A DNA stretch of 64,000 bases from positions 1-64,000 of the forward strand of contig JAIORJ010000169.1 of the NCBI GenBank assembly GCA_021108185.1, in the 5' to 3' direction. The translations under genes and the position numbers were made by a program. The number at the start of each line of letters is the position of its first letter. The stretch's first letter is position 1. This DNA comes from Methanococcoides sp. Its GTDB lineage: Archaea; Halobacteriota; Methanosarcinia; Methanosarcinales; Methanosarcinaceae. Below are positions 18,411 through 27,160 of this stretch, piece after piece. The notes beneath the pieces were generated by a model. It did no database searches and was not told where the DNA came from. It saw nothing but the letters and a program-made list of their open reading frames with translations.

Positions 18411-19869
18411 TTTGATACCCCTCTATGATGGATCTGTTAGATATTTTCCCGTTCTCGCTCAATGGCGGATTATCGATGAATAGTATTTCCTGTGGGCAAA
18501 GATAACCGGGAAGGTTTTTCCGGCAGAATGCATACAGGTTTTCAACATCTGTTCCTGGTTCCGGAATGGCCATGAGGCTAATGGCATTCCCCATAAGCGC
18601 ATGGGGTACCGGTACCACGAAAATATTAGAGACCTCATTGTTGTTCTCTATATATTTTTCAACTTCTCTTGGATTCACGCGGTGGTCACCTATTTTAATA
18701 AGGTCGTCCTTGCGCCCCAGCAGTTTAAAATAACCGTTGGACAATTTCTGTGCCAGATCCCCTGTGTACATCCAACCGTCGATGATTTTCTTCTCAGTGG
18801 CCATCTCATCATCCAAGTAACCTAGCAGAATATTGTCGCCCTTAGCAACCAGTTCTCCCGCGATGTCCGGTCCAACCGGTCTGTTACTGTCATCAAATAC
18901 ATCCAGGATGACGCCAGGTATCGGTTTGCCGATCGTATCTCCGAATTTGTCCACGTCCTCTGGCGGCAGGTAGGCCAGTCTTGCCGTGGCTTCGGTCTGA
19001 CCATACATTGGCAGTATCGTTATATCCGGATTCGACTGCTTTATATTTTTCACTGTGACTCCATCCATGCCACCGCCTGCGGATGCAGCTATCCTGACAT
19101 TACCAAATGCTTTTTTGAACCTCTCTGGATGTCGAAGAAGTATGCGATATGTACTGGGGACTCCATAAAATATCGATATTCCTGATTCTATCAGACTGAA
19201 AGTCGATTCTATAAAGTTCATGTTCCCGACTCCGATGGATCCGCCAGCCATCAGCTGGGAATCGATTATGGAATTTCCAAAAGCATGGTGCGGGGATATC
19301 ACCATTGCTGCCTTATCCTCGGGATTTATGTCAACTACTTCTATTATTGACTCTGCATTTGCTATCAGGTTCCTATCACTTAACATGACACCCTTTGGAG
19401 TGCCTGTTGTACCGGACGTGTACAGCACCAGTCTCGTGTCTGGATTATTGATCTCGCTTACGATCCTTTTACGCAGGGTCTTTACGGAAGTATCATTTGA
19501 AACAACGACCACGGTTTCAAAACACCCAAAAAAGTCCTCTCCAAGCCTTGAATACTGTGTTTCTGTTGCAATTATATTATTTATATGGGCAGTATCAAGG
19601 ATCCGTTCCAGACTGAACATTGGCAATTCGATCGGCAGAGGTATTGCGATGTTGTTTGACCGGTATACCGCCATAAGCATTTTTATATATTGTATGCCGG
19701 ATTCTGCCAGTATTGCAAATCTGCAATGCCCAAAGTCCATCATGTATGAGGTAATACTGTTTATATCCTCATCAAGACAGCTGTATGAAATAGAGTTTTT
19801 GCCTTCTTCAATGGCAACGTTATGAGGAATTGTTCTGGCATATTCTGTGATATAGGTATCAATTCTCAT
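18391..19869 (-). CDS. AMP-forming acyl/amino-acyl ligase (ANL superfamily)
   Basis: The 492-residue enzyme is an adenylate-forming ligase that activates a carboxylic acid with ATP and passes it to a thiol. It shows LVLYTSGTTGTPKGVMLS near 155-172 (ATP loop), YGQTEATARLAYL, MYTGDLAQKLSNGYFKLLGR near 385-404 and KIGDHRVNPREVE (hinge). The start is the ATG at 19869, four bases after the TGA of the acyl carrier protein gene; a TTG eight codons earlier would overlap that gene and is less likely. The stop overlaps the next gene. The gene next door encodes the presumed acceptor, the acyl carrier protein. The acid cannot be named from sequence. Confidence 0.88.
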   Translation of the reverse strand: MRIDTYITEYARTIPHNVAIEEGKNSISYSCLDEDINSITSYMMDFGHCRFAILAESGIQYIKMLMAVYRSNNIAIPLPIELPMFSLERILDTAHINNIIATETQYSRLGEDFFGCFETVVVVSNDTSVKTLRKRIVSEINNPDTRLVLYTSGTTGTPKGVMLSDRNLIANAESIIEVVDINPEDKAAMVISPHHAFGNSIIDSQLMAGGSIGVGNMNFIESTFSLIESGISIFYGVPSTYRILLRHPERFKKAFGNVRIAASAGGGMDGVTVKNIKQSNPDITILPMYGQTEATARLAYLPPEDVDKFGDTIGKPIPGVILDVFDDSNRPVGPDIAGELVAKGDNILLGYLDDEMATEKKIIDGWMYTGDLAQKLSNGYFKLLGRKDDLIKIGDHRVNPREVEKYIENNNEVSNIFVVPVPHALMGNAISLMAIPEPGTDVENLYAFCRKNLPGYLCPQEILFIDNPPLSENGKISNRSIIEGYQNVKKSM

Positions 19870-19873
19870 GATC

Positions 19874-20119
19874 TCACTCTGCCAGTTTGACAATCAGATC
19901 AGTGATTCCTTGTAAAGAGTCAAAATTTTCCGGGGTCAACATGTCTTCAGGAATCTCTATGGAATATTTTTCACAGATATAATCCATCAATTCGATCAGG
20001 CCGATCGAATCCATGATCCCATTCTGGGTGAGGGAATCATTATCATTCAACTGGGTGTTCTCATCCATAAAAGATTTGTTATTCAGGTAGTTAAGTATAT
20101 CTTTTTTTATCGTTTCCAT
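19874..20119 (-). CDS. Acyl carrier protein
   Basis: The 81-residue acidic protein has the carrier-protein four-helix pattern and the attachment motif MDSIGLIELMDY, with Ser38 as the expected site for 4'-phosphopantetheine. The length is typical. A clear GGGGGC/AGAGAGAC leader precedes the ATG at 20119. It lies between the phosphopantetheinyl transferase (upstream) and the acyl ligase (four bases downstream), so the three form an activation and loading set. Acyl carrier proteins are uncommon in methanogens, which points to a lateral origin or a dedicated modification pathway. Confidence 0.93.
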   Translation of the reverse strand: METIKKDILNYLNNKSFMDENTQLNDNDSLTQNGIMDSIGLIELMDYICEKYSIEIPEDMLTPENFDSLQGITDLIVKLAE

Positions 20120-20355
20120 GTCTCTCTAGCCCCCAAGCTCTCCTTTTTTGCGAATCGATGATCGTGGGCAATACACGTTAGTTTTTTGCCATGTATAGTG
20201 TTATTTCTAATGGTATTAATATATTTTCAACATTACTGCTTATATATTTTTATCATTTGTATTATTCCATACTTCATTTTGATCTACAATAATTATGGTG
20301 AGTTTCCGGCACAGGTAATTTCCTGGAGACGACTAATGTTAATCGTATACTGATT

Positions 20356-20985
20356 CTAATCAGTAACAACGGCAAGTATGTATTTGTTGTTTATAATATA
20401 ATTTAAATGACAGATATTGTTAAGATCTAATTCTTTATTCAAATTAGAAAAAATGCTCTTATTCGAAAACTTACAATACGCTTCTTTCAGGGTCCATGTC
20501 ATTAAAAGATCGTGGCCATTCGCATATGTGTCGGTATGTAAAAGTGTTGTGTGCAGGTATTTTGAAACATTTGTAAGAGACCGCAATTTTCTAATTTCGA
20601 CATCAATACCAACCTCGATCTTTGAGATTGCCAAGGTGACAATATTTTCAGTATAGGAGATACAGATATGTACTTCTTCATGGTCACGTACATGGACTCT
20701 TCCATATTTGTCTTTATACATGGATATGTCGGATACGTCTCGTTCTTTGAGGAGATGACGCAGAATATATTTCAAAACCGTTCTGGATGTAATGTATCTT
20801 TTTTTGAAATACTCAGTTTGTAATCTTTCCAGATGTTCCTTTTCAATGTCATCCAGATGATATGTACTCAATGTATCATAGTCATTCAAATCAACTATAA
20901 GGATAAGAATATCATTCTGTTCCCAAAAGTGGAGTATATGTTCCAGAGAAACAGTGGATGGTATTTTTAAATTGTTAGTGTCCAT
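20356..20985 (-). CDS. 4'-phosphopantetheinyl transferase (Sfp type)
   Basis: The enzyme transfers 4'-phosphopantetheine from coenzyme A to the carrier-protein serine. It has VGIDVEIRKLRS (metal-binding GxDxE) at about 115-126 and MTWTLKEAYCKF (WxxKEA) at about 160-171. The start is taken as the ATG at 20985 because GGGGAGC lies seven bases upstream; the ATG at 21030 lacks a good site. This gives 209 residues, a usual size. It ends in TAG, after which the frame runs 20 more codons to TAA; that tail is not obviously conserved. The TAG sits in an inverted repeat (ACTGAT, TAGA, ATCAGT). It probably serves the acyl carrier protein directly downstream. Confidence 0.88.
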   Translation of the reverse strand: MDTNNLKIPSTVSLEHILHFWEQNDILILIVDLNDYDTLSTYHLDDIEKEHLERLQTEYFKKRYITSRTVLKYILRHLLKERDVSDISMYKDKYGRVHVRDHEEVHICISYTENIVTLAISKIEVGIDVEIRKLRSLTNVSKYLHTTLLHTDTYANGHDLLMTWTLKEAYCKFSNKSIFSNLNKELDLNNICHLNYIINNKYILAVVTD

Positions 20986-21080
20986 ACCAGCTCCCCACAT
21001 ATATATGCACACAAAATACCGCAGTTCCATGTTCTCTGGATCACCGCATGACCTCCTTCTAAACTTATTCTCTCATATGC

Positions 21081-22499
21081 TCAGTTAACATCTCCTCTTC
21101 CAATACCCCGATAAACGAACCCTTCCTCAATAAATTCCTCTGGCTTGATCACGTTCCTACCATCTACAACGACAGGTTGATCTTTCCTCATCAATGCTTT
21201 AACATCGGCAGGGTTCAGCTTGAAGTATTCGGAGTGACCGGTTAGAATTATGACTGCATCAGAATCTTTCACTACTGGTCCCATATCCTTCTCTATCTCA
21301 ACATTCGGATAGTTTAACACATGTGGATCGTGCACCATCACATCAGCACCGGCTTCCATAAGGAGGTCCCTGAATGGTTCAGAAGGTGGATTTCTGGCAT
21401 CATCGGAGTCGTTGATGAATGCCCAACCCAATATAGCGATCTTTGAGCCTTTGATCTCTTTGCCGGCACTTGAAAGGGCTTCTTCGGTGAGCTTAAACAT
21501 GTGGGCGGGCATGAAATCGTTTACCTTGCGGGCCAGGACGTAGATGGAGTCAGCATTTTCGGGGTAGTCCAGAGGGGTTTCACCAGCTATCTCTATACCT
21601 CGTTCAAGGTGATAGGTGTCTTTGGTTAGGCAGTGGCCGCCTACACCGGCTCCGGGCCAGAGGATGGCTCTGGTGATTCCTTCGCCTTTCAGGCTGTCTA
21701 TTCCGGCACGTACATCGTAGAAGTTGATCCCCATAGCCTCGCAATAGAGTGCAAGCTGGTTGGCTGCTGCGATCTGGAGGTCACGGAAGGTGTTCTCTGC
21801 GGTTTTGGTGACCTCGGCTGCGGTGGAGGACATGGGTATGATCTTTCCCTTTGTTAGTACCGGGGAGTATAGTTCGATAGCTCGTTTTGTGCTGGCCTCG
21901 TCTATTCCTCCAACTATTCTGTCGTGTTCCTGGATGTTCTTGAGGAGGCGGCCTACCATTACGCGTTCAGGGGCATGGGCCAGGGCGAAATCCTCTCCTG
22001 CTTTAAGACCGGATTCTTCTTCGAGGATCTCTTTGGCCATTCCTTTTGTGGTTCCGGGGGTGACGGTGGATTCAAGGACCACCAGTGTGCCGGGGGTGAG
22101 GTACTTGCCTACATTGCGTATGCCTTCGATGAGTGCTCCGAAATCAGGGATAAGGTCTGCGGGGTTCTCGAACGGAGTTTGGATGGCGAGGGTCACTGCA
22201 TCCATCTCTGCAATTCTTGAGAAATCAGGGGTGCACTCGAACTTTTTGGCATCGGTGACTTTTCTTAAGAGGTCTTCAAGGCCGGGTTCTTCGCCTTTTA
22301 GGGGACTTTCACCGTTGTTGATCATGTCTATCTTGTAGCCGGATGAAGCGGAGTTCCTCTGGAATCCCAGCACTTTATCAAAGTCATCGACATCTGCAAA
22401 AAGAGCAGCAGCAGGAATGCCTACATATCCCATACCAAGCACACCTATCTTTTTGATGGGTCCTCGTGCATCCATAATTTTCTGTAACTTGTCACTCAT
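21081..22499 (-). CDS. wecC: UDP-N-acetyl-sugar 6-dehydrogenase (WbpA/WecC family)
   Basis: The 472-residue protein belongs to the UDP-glucose/GDP-mannose dehydrogenase family, which oxidises C6 of a nucleotide sugar twice to give a uronic acid with NAD+. The N-terminal Rossmann loop is IGVLGMGYVGIPAAALF at 18-34. The catalytic cysteine lies in WPGAGVGGHCLTKD near 285. The central domain has ALYCEAMGINFYDVRAGID and the C-terminal domain ILGWAFINDSDDARNPPS. The length fits the UDP-GlcNAc or UDP-ManNAc branch. It follows the MocA-type oxidoreductase gene by 53 bases on the same strand, a pair that matches WbpA-WbpB of diacetylated uronic acid synthesis. The stop is TGA. Confidence 0.9.
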   Translation of the reverse strand: MSDKLQKIMDARGPIKKIGVLGMGYVGIPAAALFADVDDFDKVLGFQRNSASSGYKIDMINNGESPLKGEEPGLEDLLRKVTDAKKFECTPDFSRIAEMDAVTLAIQTPFENPADLIPDFGALIEGIRNVGKYLTPGTLVVLESTVTPGTTKGMAKEILEEESGLKAGEDFALAHAPERVMVGRLLKNIQEHDRIVGGIDEASTKRAIELYSPVLTKGKIIPMSSTAAEVTKTAENTFRDLQIAAANQLALYCEAMGINFYDVRAGIDSLKGEGITRAILWPGAGVGGHCLTKDTYHLERGIEIAGETPLDYPENADSIYVLARKVNDFMPAHMFKLTEEALSSAGKEIKGSKIAILGWAFINDSDDARNPPSEPFRDLLMEAGADVMVHDPHVLNYPNVEIEKDMGPVVKDSDAVIILTGHSEYFKLNPADVKALMRKDQPVVVDGRNVIKPEEFIEEGFVYRGIGRGDVN

Positions 22500-22552
22500 A
22501 ATATCAACCTGTGTTATCCGTTTTATAAATGTGAATATTTATTTTGTAGCGA

Positions 22553-23485
22553 TCACAATTGGATTGTCTTTTCCTGTTTGTATGACTCAATGGCAGCCAT
22601 GCAGACTTCCAGTGCATGTTTTCCATTCTCACCGTTGGGGTGTATCTTTTCACCTGTGCTCACACATTTGATGAAATACTTCAATTCGTTCCTTAGGGGC
22701 TCGGCCTTTTCCACCTTTGCATCCCTTATCCAGTTTTCATCATGCAGCTCTAATGTCTGGTTGATGTAGTCCAGATATGCCACGCCTTTAATCCCTACGG
22801 CGGTAAGGTTGCGTATCTTGTGAGGGGTCAGCCAGTTGGTATCCACAAGCCCTGTCAGGTCATGGTCGAACCTCAGGTGGATGGAAGCATGGTCCTCGAA
22901 CGGATGGATATTCGCACCTGCAATGGCATGAACGTTGCTCACCTCAAGGCCGTATAAGTATGAAATGATGTCGATGTCATGCACGCCGATATCCAGGATC
23001 ACACCCACATCCCTTATCCTCGGATTGTATGGGCCGACCCTTCGGGTCGAAATGGAGACTATCTTTCCAAGCAGCCCCTCATCTATGATCTCCTTAAGCT
23101 TGATAACTGCCGGATTGAATCTTTCTATGTGTCCGATCATCAATGCTTTCCCTGCATCCTTTGCAGCCTGTATCATAATTTCTGCATTTTCCGGCGTATC
23201 CGCGATGGGCTTTTCCACAAGCACATTAGCCCCTGATTCAAGTGCATCAAGACACACCGGTTTATGGAGCTTTGTAGGAACAACGATGCTTACGGCATCA
23301 AGGTCCTTTCCGAGCAACCTCTTGTAGTCTGTAAATGGCTCGGTTTCGTATTTTCTGGAAAGTTCATTCACCCTTTTCTCATCGATATCTGAGATGCCGA
23401 CAAGTTCCACGCCTTCCATCTCATGATATATCCGTATATGGTTAACACCCATAGCTCCGGTTCCGATCACTCCAACACGTAACAT
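22553..23485 (-). CDS. Gfo/Idh/MocA oxidoreductase, likely UDP-GlcNAcA 3-dehydrogenase
   Basis: The 310-residue protein has the N-terminal NAD loop VGVIGTGAMGVNHIRIY at 4-20 and the family signature LVEKPIAD near 92-99, followed by the C-terminal alpha/beta domain with DIGVHDIDIISYLYG near 165. The length fits the short MocA/WbpB group. It lies just upstream of the sugar 6-dehydrogenase gene; together they can make a 3-keto uronic acid nucleotide ready for transamination, as in bacterial O-antigen and methanogen N-glycan sugars. The aminotransferase and acetyltransferase that would follow are not in this block. Ends TGA. Confidence 0.85.
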   Translation of the reverse strand: MLRVGVIGTGAMGVNHIRIYHEMEGVELVGISDIDEKRVNELSRKYETEPFTDYKRLLGKDLDAVSIVVPTKLHKPVCLDALESGANVLVEKPIADTPENAEIMIQAAKDAGKALMIGHIERFNPAVIKLKEIIDEGLLGKIVSISTRRVGPYNPRIRDVGVILDIGVHDIDIISYLYGLEVSNVHAIAGANIHPFEDHASIHLRFDHDLTGLVDTNWLTPHKIRNLTAVGIKGVAYLDYINQTLELHDENWIRDAKVEKAEPLRNELKYFIKCVSTGEKIHPNGENGKHALEVCMAAIESYKQEKTIQL

Positions 23486-23583
23486 GATAATAATTCCTTA
23501 AAAATATATATAAATGATTCAATTGCAACTAGTGCCAACTATCTTTTAAATTGTCTACACGTCTTTAATGCTGGTTGATCTTC

Positions 23584-23730
23584 TCAAGCCTGCACACAAT
23601 TACTCTGCGAGCTACTGCTCGTACTCTTCAAACAACACCCAAGCGTACAAAACAGGTCTCTCTCAGCTACGCTCTTATCTACCACAAACTTACTGCCACA
23701 TACAGGGCATGTCTTCTCTACACTGATCAT
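23584..23730 (-). CDS. Small cysteine-rich, zinc-ribbon-like protein
   Basis: A 48-codon frame encodes MISVEKTCPVCGSKFVV and then RDLFCTLGCCLKST. The CPVCG knuckle followed 17 residues later by FCTLGCC gives two cysteine pairs suited to bind one zinc ion. GGTGGT lies five bases before the ATG at 23730, and an AT-rich TATA-like TTTAAATATTTATA lies further upstream near 23790-23805. The stop is TGA. It stands alone between the MocA-type gene and coaD. Function unknown; small zinc ribbons often bind nucleic acids or act as partners of larger proteins. Confidence 0.65.
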   Translation of the reverse strand: MISVEKTCPVCGSKFVVDKSVAERDLFCTLGCCLKSTSSSSQSNCVQA

Positions 23731-23919
23731 ATTTACCACCAATTATGGGTGCTAATTTTTGATTACCACCTTCACACCCAATATCTTAAGTGGCCTATAA
23801 ATATTTAAATACACTGGTTGTATTGTTTCAAATGTATTATAAAAGAAATATAAATACTGATAATAATTAGTACATTTGTAGGTGGTTGGGGGATTGCAGT
23901 TCACACCTGAAAAGCCATC

Positions 23920-24411
23920 TCACTTGAATTTCAAATGCCCGTGCACATCGATCTCTCCCTGGCCGATACGGGTGGACGATATGGGAACATCGTCATCCGC
24001 CATTACGTAGTTTATGCTCACTATCTTTATTTCAGCTCTTCCGGCAGCCTTTCTGATCTCGTTGATCTTCAGGGTTACGGGGTGGGTCTCAGGGGATACC
24101 ACGATGAACTCGTAATTTTCCTCAAGGGTCGGGCCGTAAGGGTCTGTCAACGTTTGTATATTGTACCTTTTCTTCGGAATCTTGAGTTTCTCGATAAAGG
24201 CGGTCAGATTCTTCTTACGGGTTGCAATATCGGGGATGTTCCTGTTCTTCTGTCTGGCCATCTCATCGGATGTAAGGCCGATATCCACAATGTCGCCTTC
24301 CGCCATCTCAAAGGCTTTTCTGATCAATGCCATATGGCCATCGTGAAGGAATTCAAAAGTTCCTCCTACCGCTGTTCTTCCCATCGCTTGCAAAAGGGGT
24401 TCGTATGACAT
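23920..24411 (-). CDS. coaD: Phosphopantetheine adenylyltransferase, archaeal type
   Basis: The 163-residue enzyme makes dephospho-CoA from phosphopantetheine and ATP. It carries the nucleotidyltransferase motif VGGTFEFLHDGHMALIRKAF at about 15-34 (HxGH) and ends with PISSTRIGQGEIDVHG, the family's second ATP-binding motif (ISSTRI). The archaeal form lacks the bacterial N-terminus. The start is the ATG at 24411; a start at the second ATG (MGRTAVGG) is possible. The stop is TGA. No operon partner is evident, but its product feeds the coenzyme A needed to load the acyl carrier protein nearby. Confidence 0.9.
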   Translation of the reverse strand: MSYEPLLQAMGRTAVGGTFEFLHDGHMALIRKAFEMAEGDIVDIGLTSDEMARQKNRNIPDIATRKKNLTAFIEKLKIPKKRYNIQTLTDPYGPTLEENYEFIVVSPETHPVTLKINEIRKAAGRAEIKIVSINYVMADDDVPISSTRIGQGEIDVHGHLKFK

Positions 24412-24515
24412 AAGTGTTATGTTGGTTTGACGGGCGTAGGTGTGGCAGCCGGGATGGTGGTGTGGGGATGGACAAATGGTGGGATGTCAGTAATTCGGCA
24501 CACTCTGAATAAATG

Positions 24516-25064
24516 TTATGAATCCTGATCTATCGTATGTGGTACAATGATCCTGAATAGCTGCCAGTATATCACTACTATGAATACTCCAAGTCCGGCA
24601 AGTTCGAACATGTATGTGTTCGAGACCTCAGGTGCAAAACTGTTCGTGGTGACTACGGACAGGTAATGTGAAAATCCTCCATACACAGACCCATGAGGGA
24701 ATTCCCATCCTAGAGCAGGCCACAGGAAAGTCTGTGGTATCGTCCACATACGGTCCTGTAAAAGATGCATGAGGCTGGCAAAAGACAGAACGATCATTCC
24801 TGATCCATTTTCCCTCTGCTGCCTGTAAATAAAGACGCCCAAAAGGAATAGGGCTACTACGAACAAGAATGTGTGGGCAAAGATCCTTCCATTGGCAAAT
24901 ATCTCTTCAAAGAACAATCTCCCTATCGGCTTGTCGATAAGGTCCGGTAGTAGTGCCCCAATGGCAACGAACCGATAATCGATCCTCTTCCTAATGGGCG
25001 GAATAAGAATCGATATGATCAAAAAGATTGCGAATGTAAGCCCCAAATGCCCAATTATAAACAT
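24516..25064 (-). CDS. Membrane protein of the YdjM/metal-dependent hydrolase type
   Basis: The 182-residue protein has about five hydrophobic spans and polar residues conserved in the LexA-regulated membrane hydrolase family: GHLGLTFA at the start, ALLPDLIDKPIG near 37-48, AHTFLF near 62 and HLLQDRMW near 100. These histidines and aspartates could bind a metal at the membrane face. It starts at the ATG at 25064 and ends in TAA. It stands apart from coaD by about 100 bases. Biochemical activity for this family is not established. Confidence 0.7.
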   Translation of the reverse strand: MFIIGHLGLTFAIFLIISILIPPIRKRIDYRFVAIGALLPDLIDKPIGRLFFEEIFANGRIFAHTFLFVVALFLLGVFIYRQQRENGSGMIVLSFASLMHLLQDRMWTIPQTFLWPALGWEFPHGSVYGGFSHYLSVVTTNSFAPEVSNTYMFELAGLGVFIVVIYWQLFRIIVPHTIDQDS

Positions 25065-25451
25065 GATCTTGACTTAATGTGTAATCATATTAAGTGTTAT
25101 GACGGCGTTTTTTGTATTGGTGGGCATAAATTGCGTGAAATTTCATGACATTTGAAAAAACATGGGCACGGGGAAATTTCTGTATACACCAGCTACTAAT
25201 TGTTCAATAGCATCCTTCCATTTGGTTCATATGATGTCAGCTAATCAGGCAATGATGTCTCTTTCTTACGGCCAAAATATCTTGTCAACGGCTAACTTAC
25301 TGCTAAGTATATCTCTGGAATTTCTGACTGTTCTTCACCTATAATACTTTCACCTTGCTTACCTTATGTATATATAGTCCTGGGGGATAAATGAAGAACT
25401 AATGTGCACACATGAACCAAAAAACTGGTGCACCTCAAGGAGTAATTAAAA
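25065..25451 (+). promoter_or_regulatory. Intergenic region with radA promoter and leader
   Basis: A strong TATA box (TATATATA, about 25368-25376) lies about 80 bases before radA, giving a leader of roughly 50 bases. Within the leader the palindrome GTGCAC occurs twice (25404-25409 and 25430-25435), so it can fold into a stem or bind a dimeric protein. AAGGAG at 25436-25441 is the ribosome binding site. The rest of the interval (25065-25360) shows no convincing gene. Confidence 0.6.
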
Positions 25452-26429
25452 ATGACAGAAGTATTATTGGAAGATCTTGATCACGTAGGACCGGCAACAG
25501 CACAGAAGCTCAAGGATGCCGGATTCACTACTATTGAAGCCATCGCTGTAGCCTCTCCGGCAGAACTTGCCAACAGTGCGGAGATCGGGGAATCCACAGC
25601 TGCAAAGATAATCAACGCCGCCAGGCAGTCGGCGGATGTCGGTGGATTCGAGACCGGCGACCTTGTTCTTGAAAGGCGGAAACTTGTGGGCAAACTGTCC
25701 ACCGGGTGCACGGAATTCGATGAGATGATGGGTGGCGGGATAGAGACCCAGTCCATCACGGAAATGTATGGGGAGTTCGGGTCTGGAAAGACGCAGATCG
25801 CTCATCAGCTTGCTGTAAACGTACAATTGCCTCCCGAGCAGGGCGGTCTTGGTGGCTCTGTGATAATGATCGATACCGAGAACACCTTCAGGCCTGAAAG
25901 GATCGCACAGATGGTAAAAGGTATCTCTGATAAGCACGGCATCGAGTACGACCCTGAGGAATTCCTCAAGAACATCCATGTGGCACGTGCCTTCAATTCC
26001 AATCATCAGATCCTTCTTGTGGACTCCGCCAATGAGCTTGCCAACGAGCTCAAAAATACCGAGATGCCGGTCAAACTTCTTATCGTTGATTCCCTCACTG
26101 CTCATTTCAGGGCTGAGTATATCGGCAGGGGTACACTTGCCGACCGGCAGCAGAAGCTCAACAAGCATCTTCATGACATTCTGCGTTTCGGTGATCTTTC
26201 CAACGCATGTGTGGTTGTCACCAATCAGGTCATGTCAAAACCTGACGCTTTCTTCGGCGACCCCACAAAACCAATAGGTGGTCACATTCTCGGCCACACT
26301 GCCACCTTCAGGCTCTACATAAGGAAATCCAAAGGCGAGAAAAGGATAGTCAAGCTCGTGGACTCTCCGAACCTGCCGGATGGTGAAGCACTCATCTCCG
26401 TCACAACAGATGGTATTGGGGATGCCTGA
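25452..26429 (+). CDS. radA: DNA repair and recombination protein RadA
   Basis: The 325-residue archaeal RecA/Rad51 homologue forms ATP-dependent filaments on single-stranded DNA and drives strand exchange. It has an N-terminal helix-hairpin-helix domain ([20 protein letters not shown], about 8-27), Walker [10 protein letters not shown] near 106-114, Walker [13 protein letters not shown] near 208, the L2 region [17 protein letters not shown] and a C-terminal [18 protein letters not shown]. Length and features are complete. It starts at an ATG after AAGGAG and ends in TGA. The phosphatase gene follows 37 bases later on the same strand and could be co-transcribed. Confidence 0.97.
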   Translation: MTEVLLEDLDHVGPATAQKLKDAGFTTIEAIAVASPAELANSAEIGESTAAKIINAARQSADVGGFETGDLVLERRKLVGKLSTGCTEFDEMMGGGIETQSITEMYGEFGSGKTQIAHQLAVNVQLPPEQGGLGGSVIMIDTENTFRPERIAQMVKGISDKHGIEYDPEEFLKNIHVARAFNSNHQILLVDSANELANELKNTEMPVKLLIVDSLTAHFRAEYIGRGTLADRQQKLNKHLHDILRFGDLSNACVVVTNQVMSKPDAFFGDPTKPIGGHILGHTATFRLYIRKSKGEKRIVKLVDSPNLPDGEALISVTTDGIGDA

Positions 26430-26466
26430 GTAAACAATTATATGTTTCCTCGTCATATCTGATGGC

Positions 26467-27147
26467 ATGGTCCTCAAAGCTATTGTCATTGATATTGACG
26501 GAACTATAACCAATCCTAACAGGTCACTGGACCTCGATGTCGCAAAAAGGTTTCGCGAATTGAACGTACCGGTGGTCCTGTCCACGGGCAATCCCTTGTG
26601 CTATGTCCACGCCGCTGCCAAGCTCATAGGCATCAGCGGGATCGTGATCGCAGAGAACGGGGGCGTGGTTTCCACTGGTTTTGACAGTCCCTCCATCATA
26701 GCCGATGGCAAAGAAGAATGTGAAAAGGCCTATGACTTGCTGTCTCAATATTATGAACTGGTAAAGCTCGATGCTGCATATCGCAAGACCGAGGTCGTAC
26801 TTAACAGGGATGTCGCAGTCGAAGATCTCCGCAGGACCGTCTCAGAACACGGTATCGACATAGAGATCATCGACACCGGTTATGCCATCCACATCAAAAG
26901 CACTGCCATGAACAAAGGCACAGGGCTAGTGAAAGTTGCAGAGCTTATGGGGCTTGAACCCTCAGATTATCTTGCCATCGGCGACTCATGTAACGATGCC
27001 GAAATGATGCAAGTCGCAGGGTTTGGGATCGCAGTCGGCAATGCCGACGATGAAGCTAGGCAGGCTGCAAAATACATGACCTAGGCATCCTTTGGAAAAG
27101 GTACCCTTGAGGCCATTGAGTATGCTATCTCCAATGGCCTGCTCTAA
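26467..27147 (+). CDS. Phosphoglycolate phosphatase-like HAD protein, interrupted by one in-frame UAG
   Basis: This is a HAD-superfamily phosphatase of the archaeal phosphoglycolate phosphatase type. Motif I is IVIDIDGTITNPNR at 7-20, motif II LSTGNPL near 39, and motif III/IV AIGDSCNDAEMMQVAGFGIA near 170-190. The uninterrupted frame stops at TAG (27082-27084) after KYMT, residue 205. The same frame continues with ASFGKGTLEAIEYAISNGLL to TAA at 27145-27147. That tail is the C-terminal helix expected in this family after the G(E/K)G pattern, so the full protein is 226 residues with pyrrolysine, or a read-through residue, at 206. Without it the last helix would be missing. Confidence 0.85.
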
Positions 27148-27160
27148 ATAAAAAAGGGAA

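Noticed and set aside
25162-25344. Plus-strand 60-codon frame before radA
   Set aside because: No ribosome binding site and no recognisable protein features; the interval looks like plain promoter DNA.
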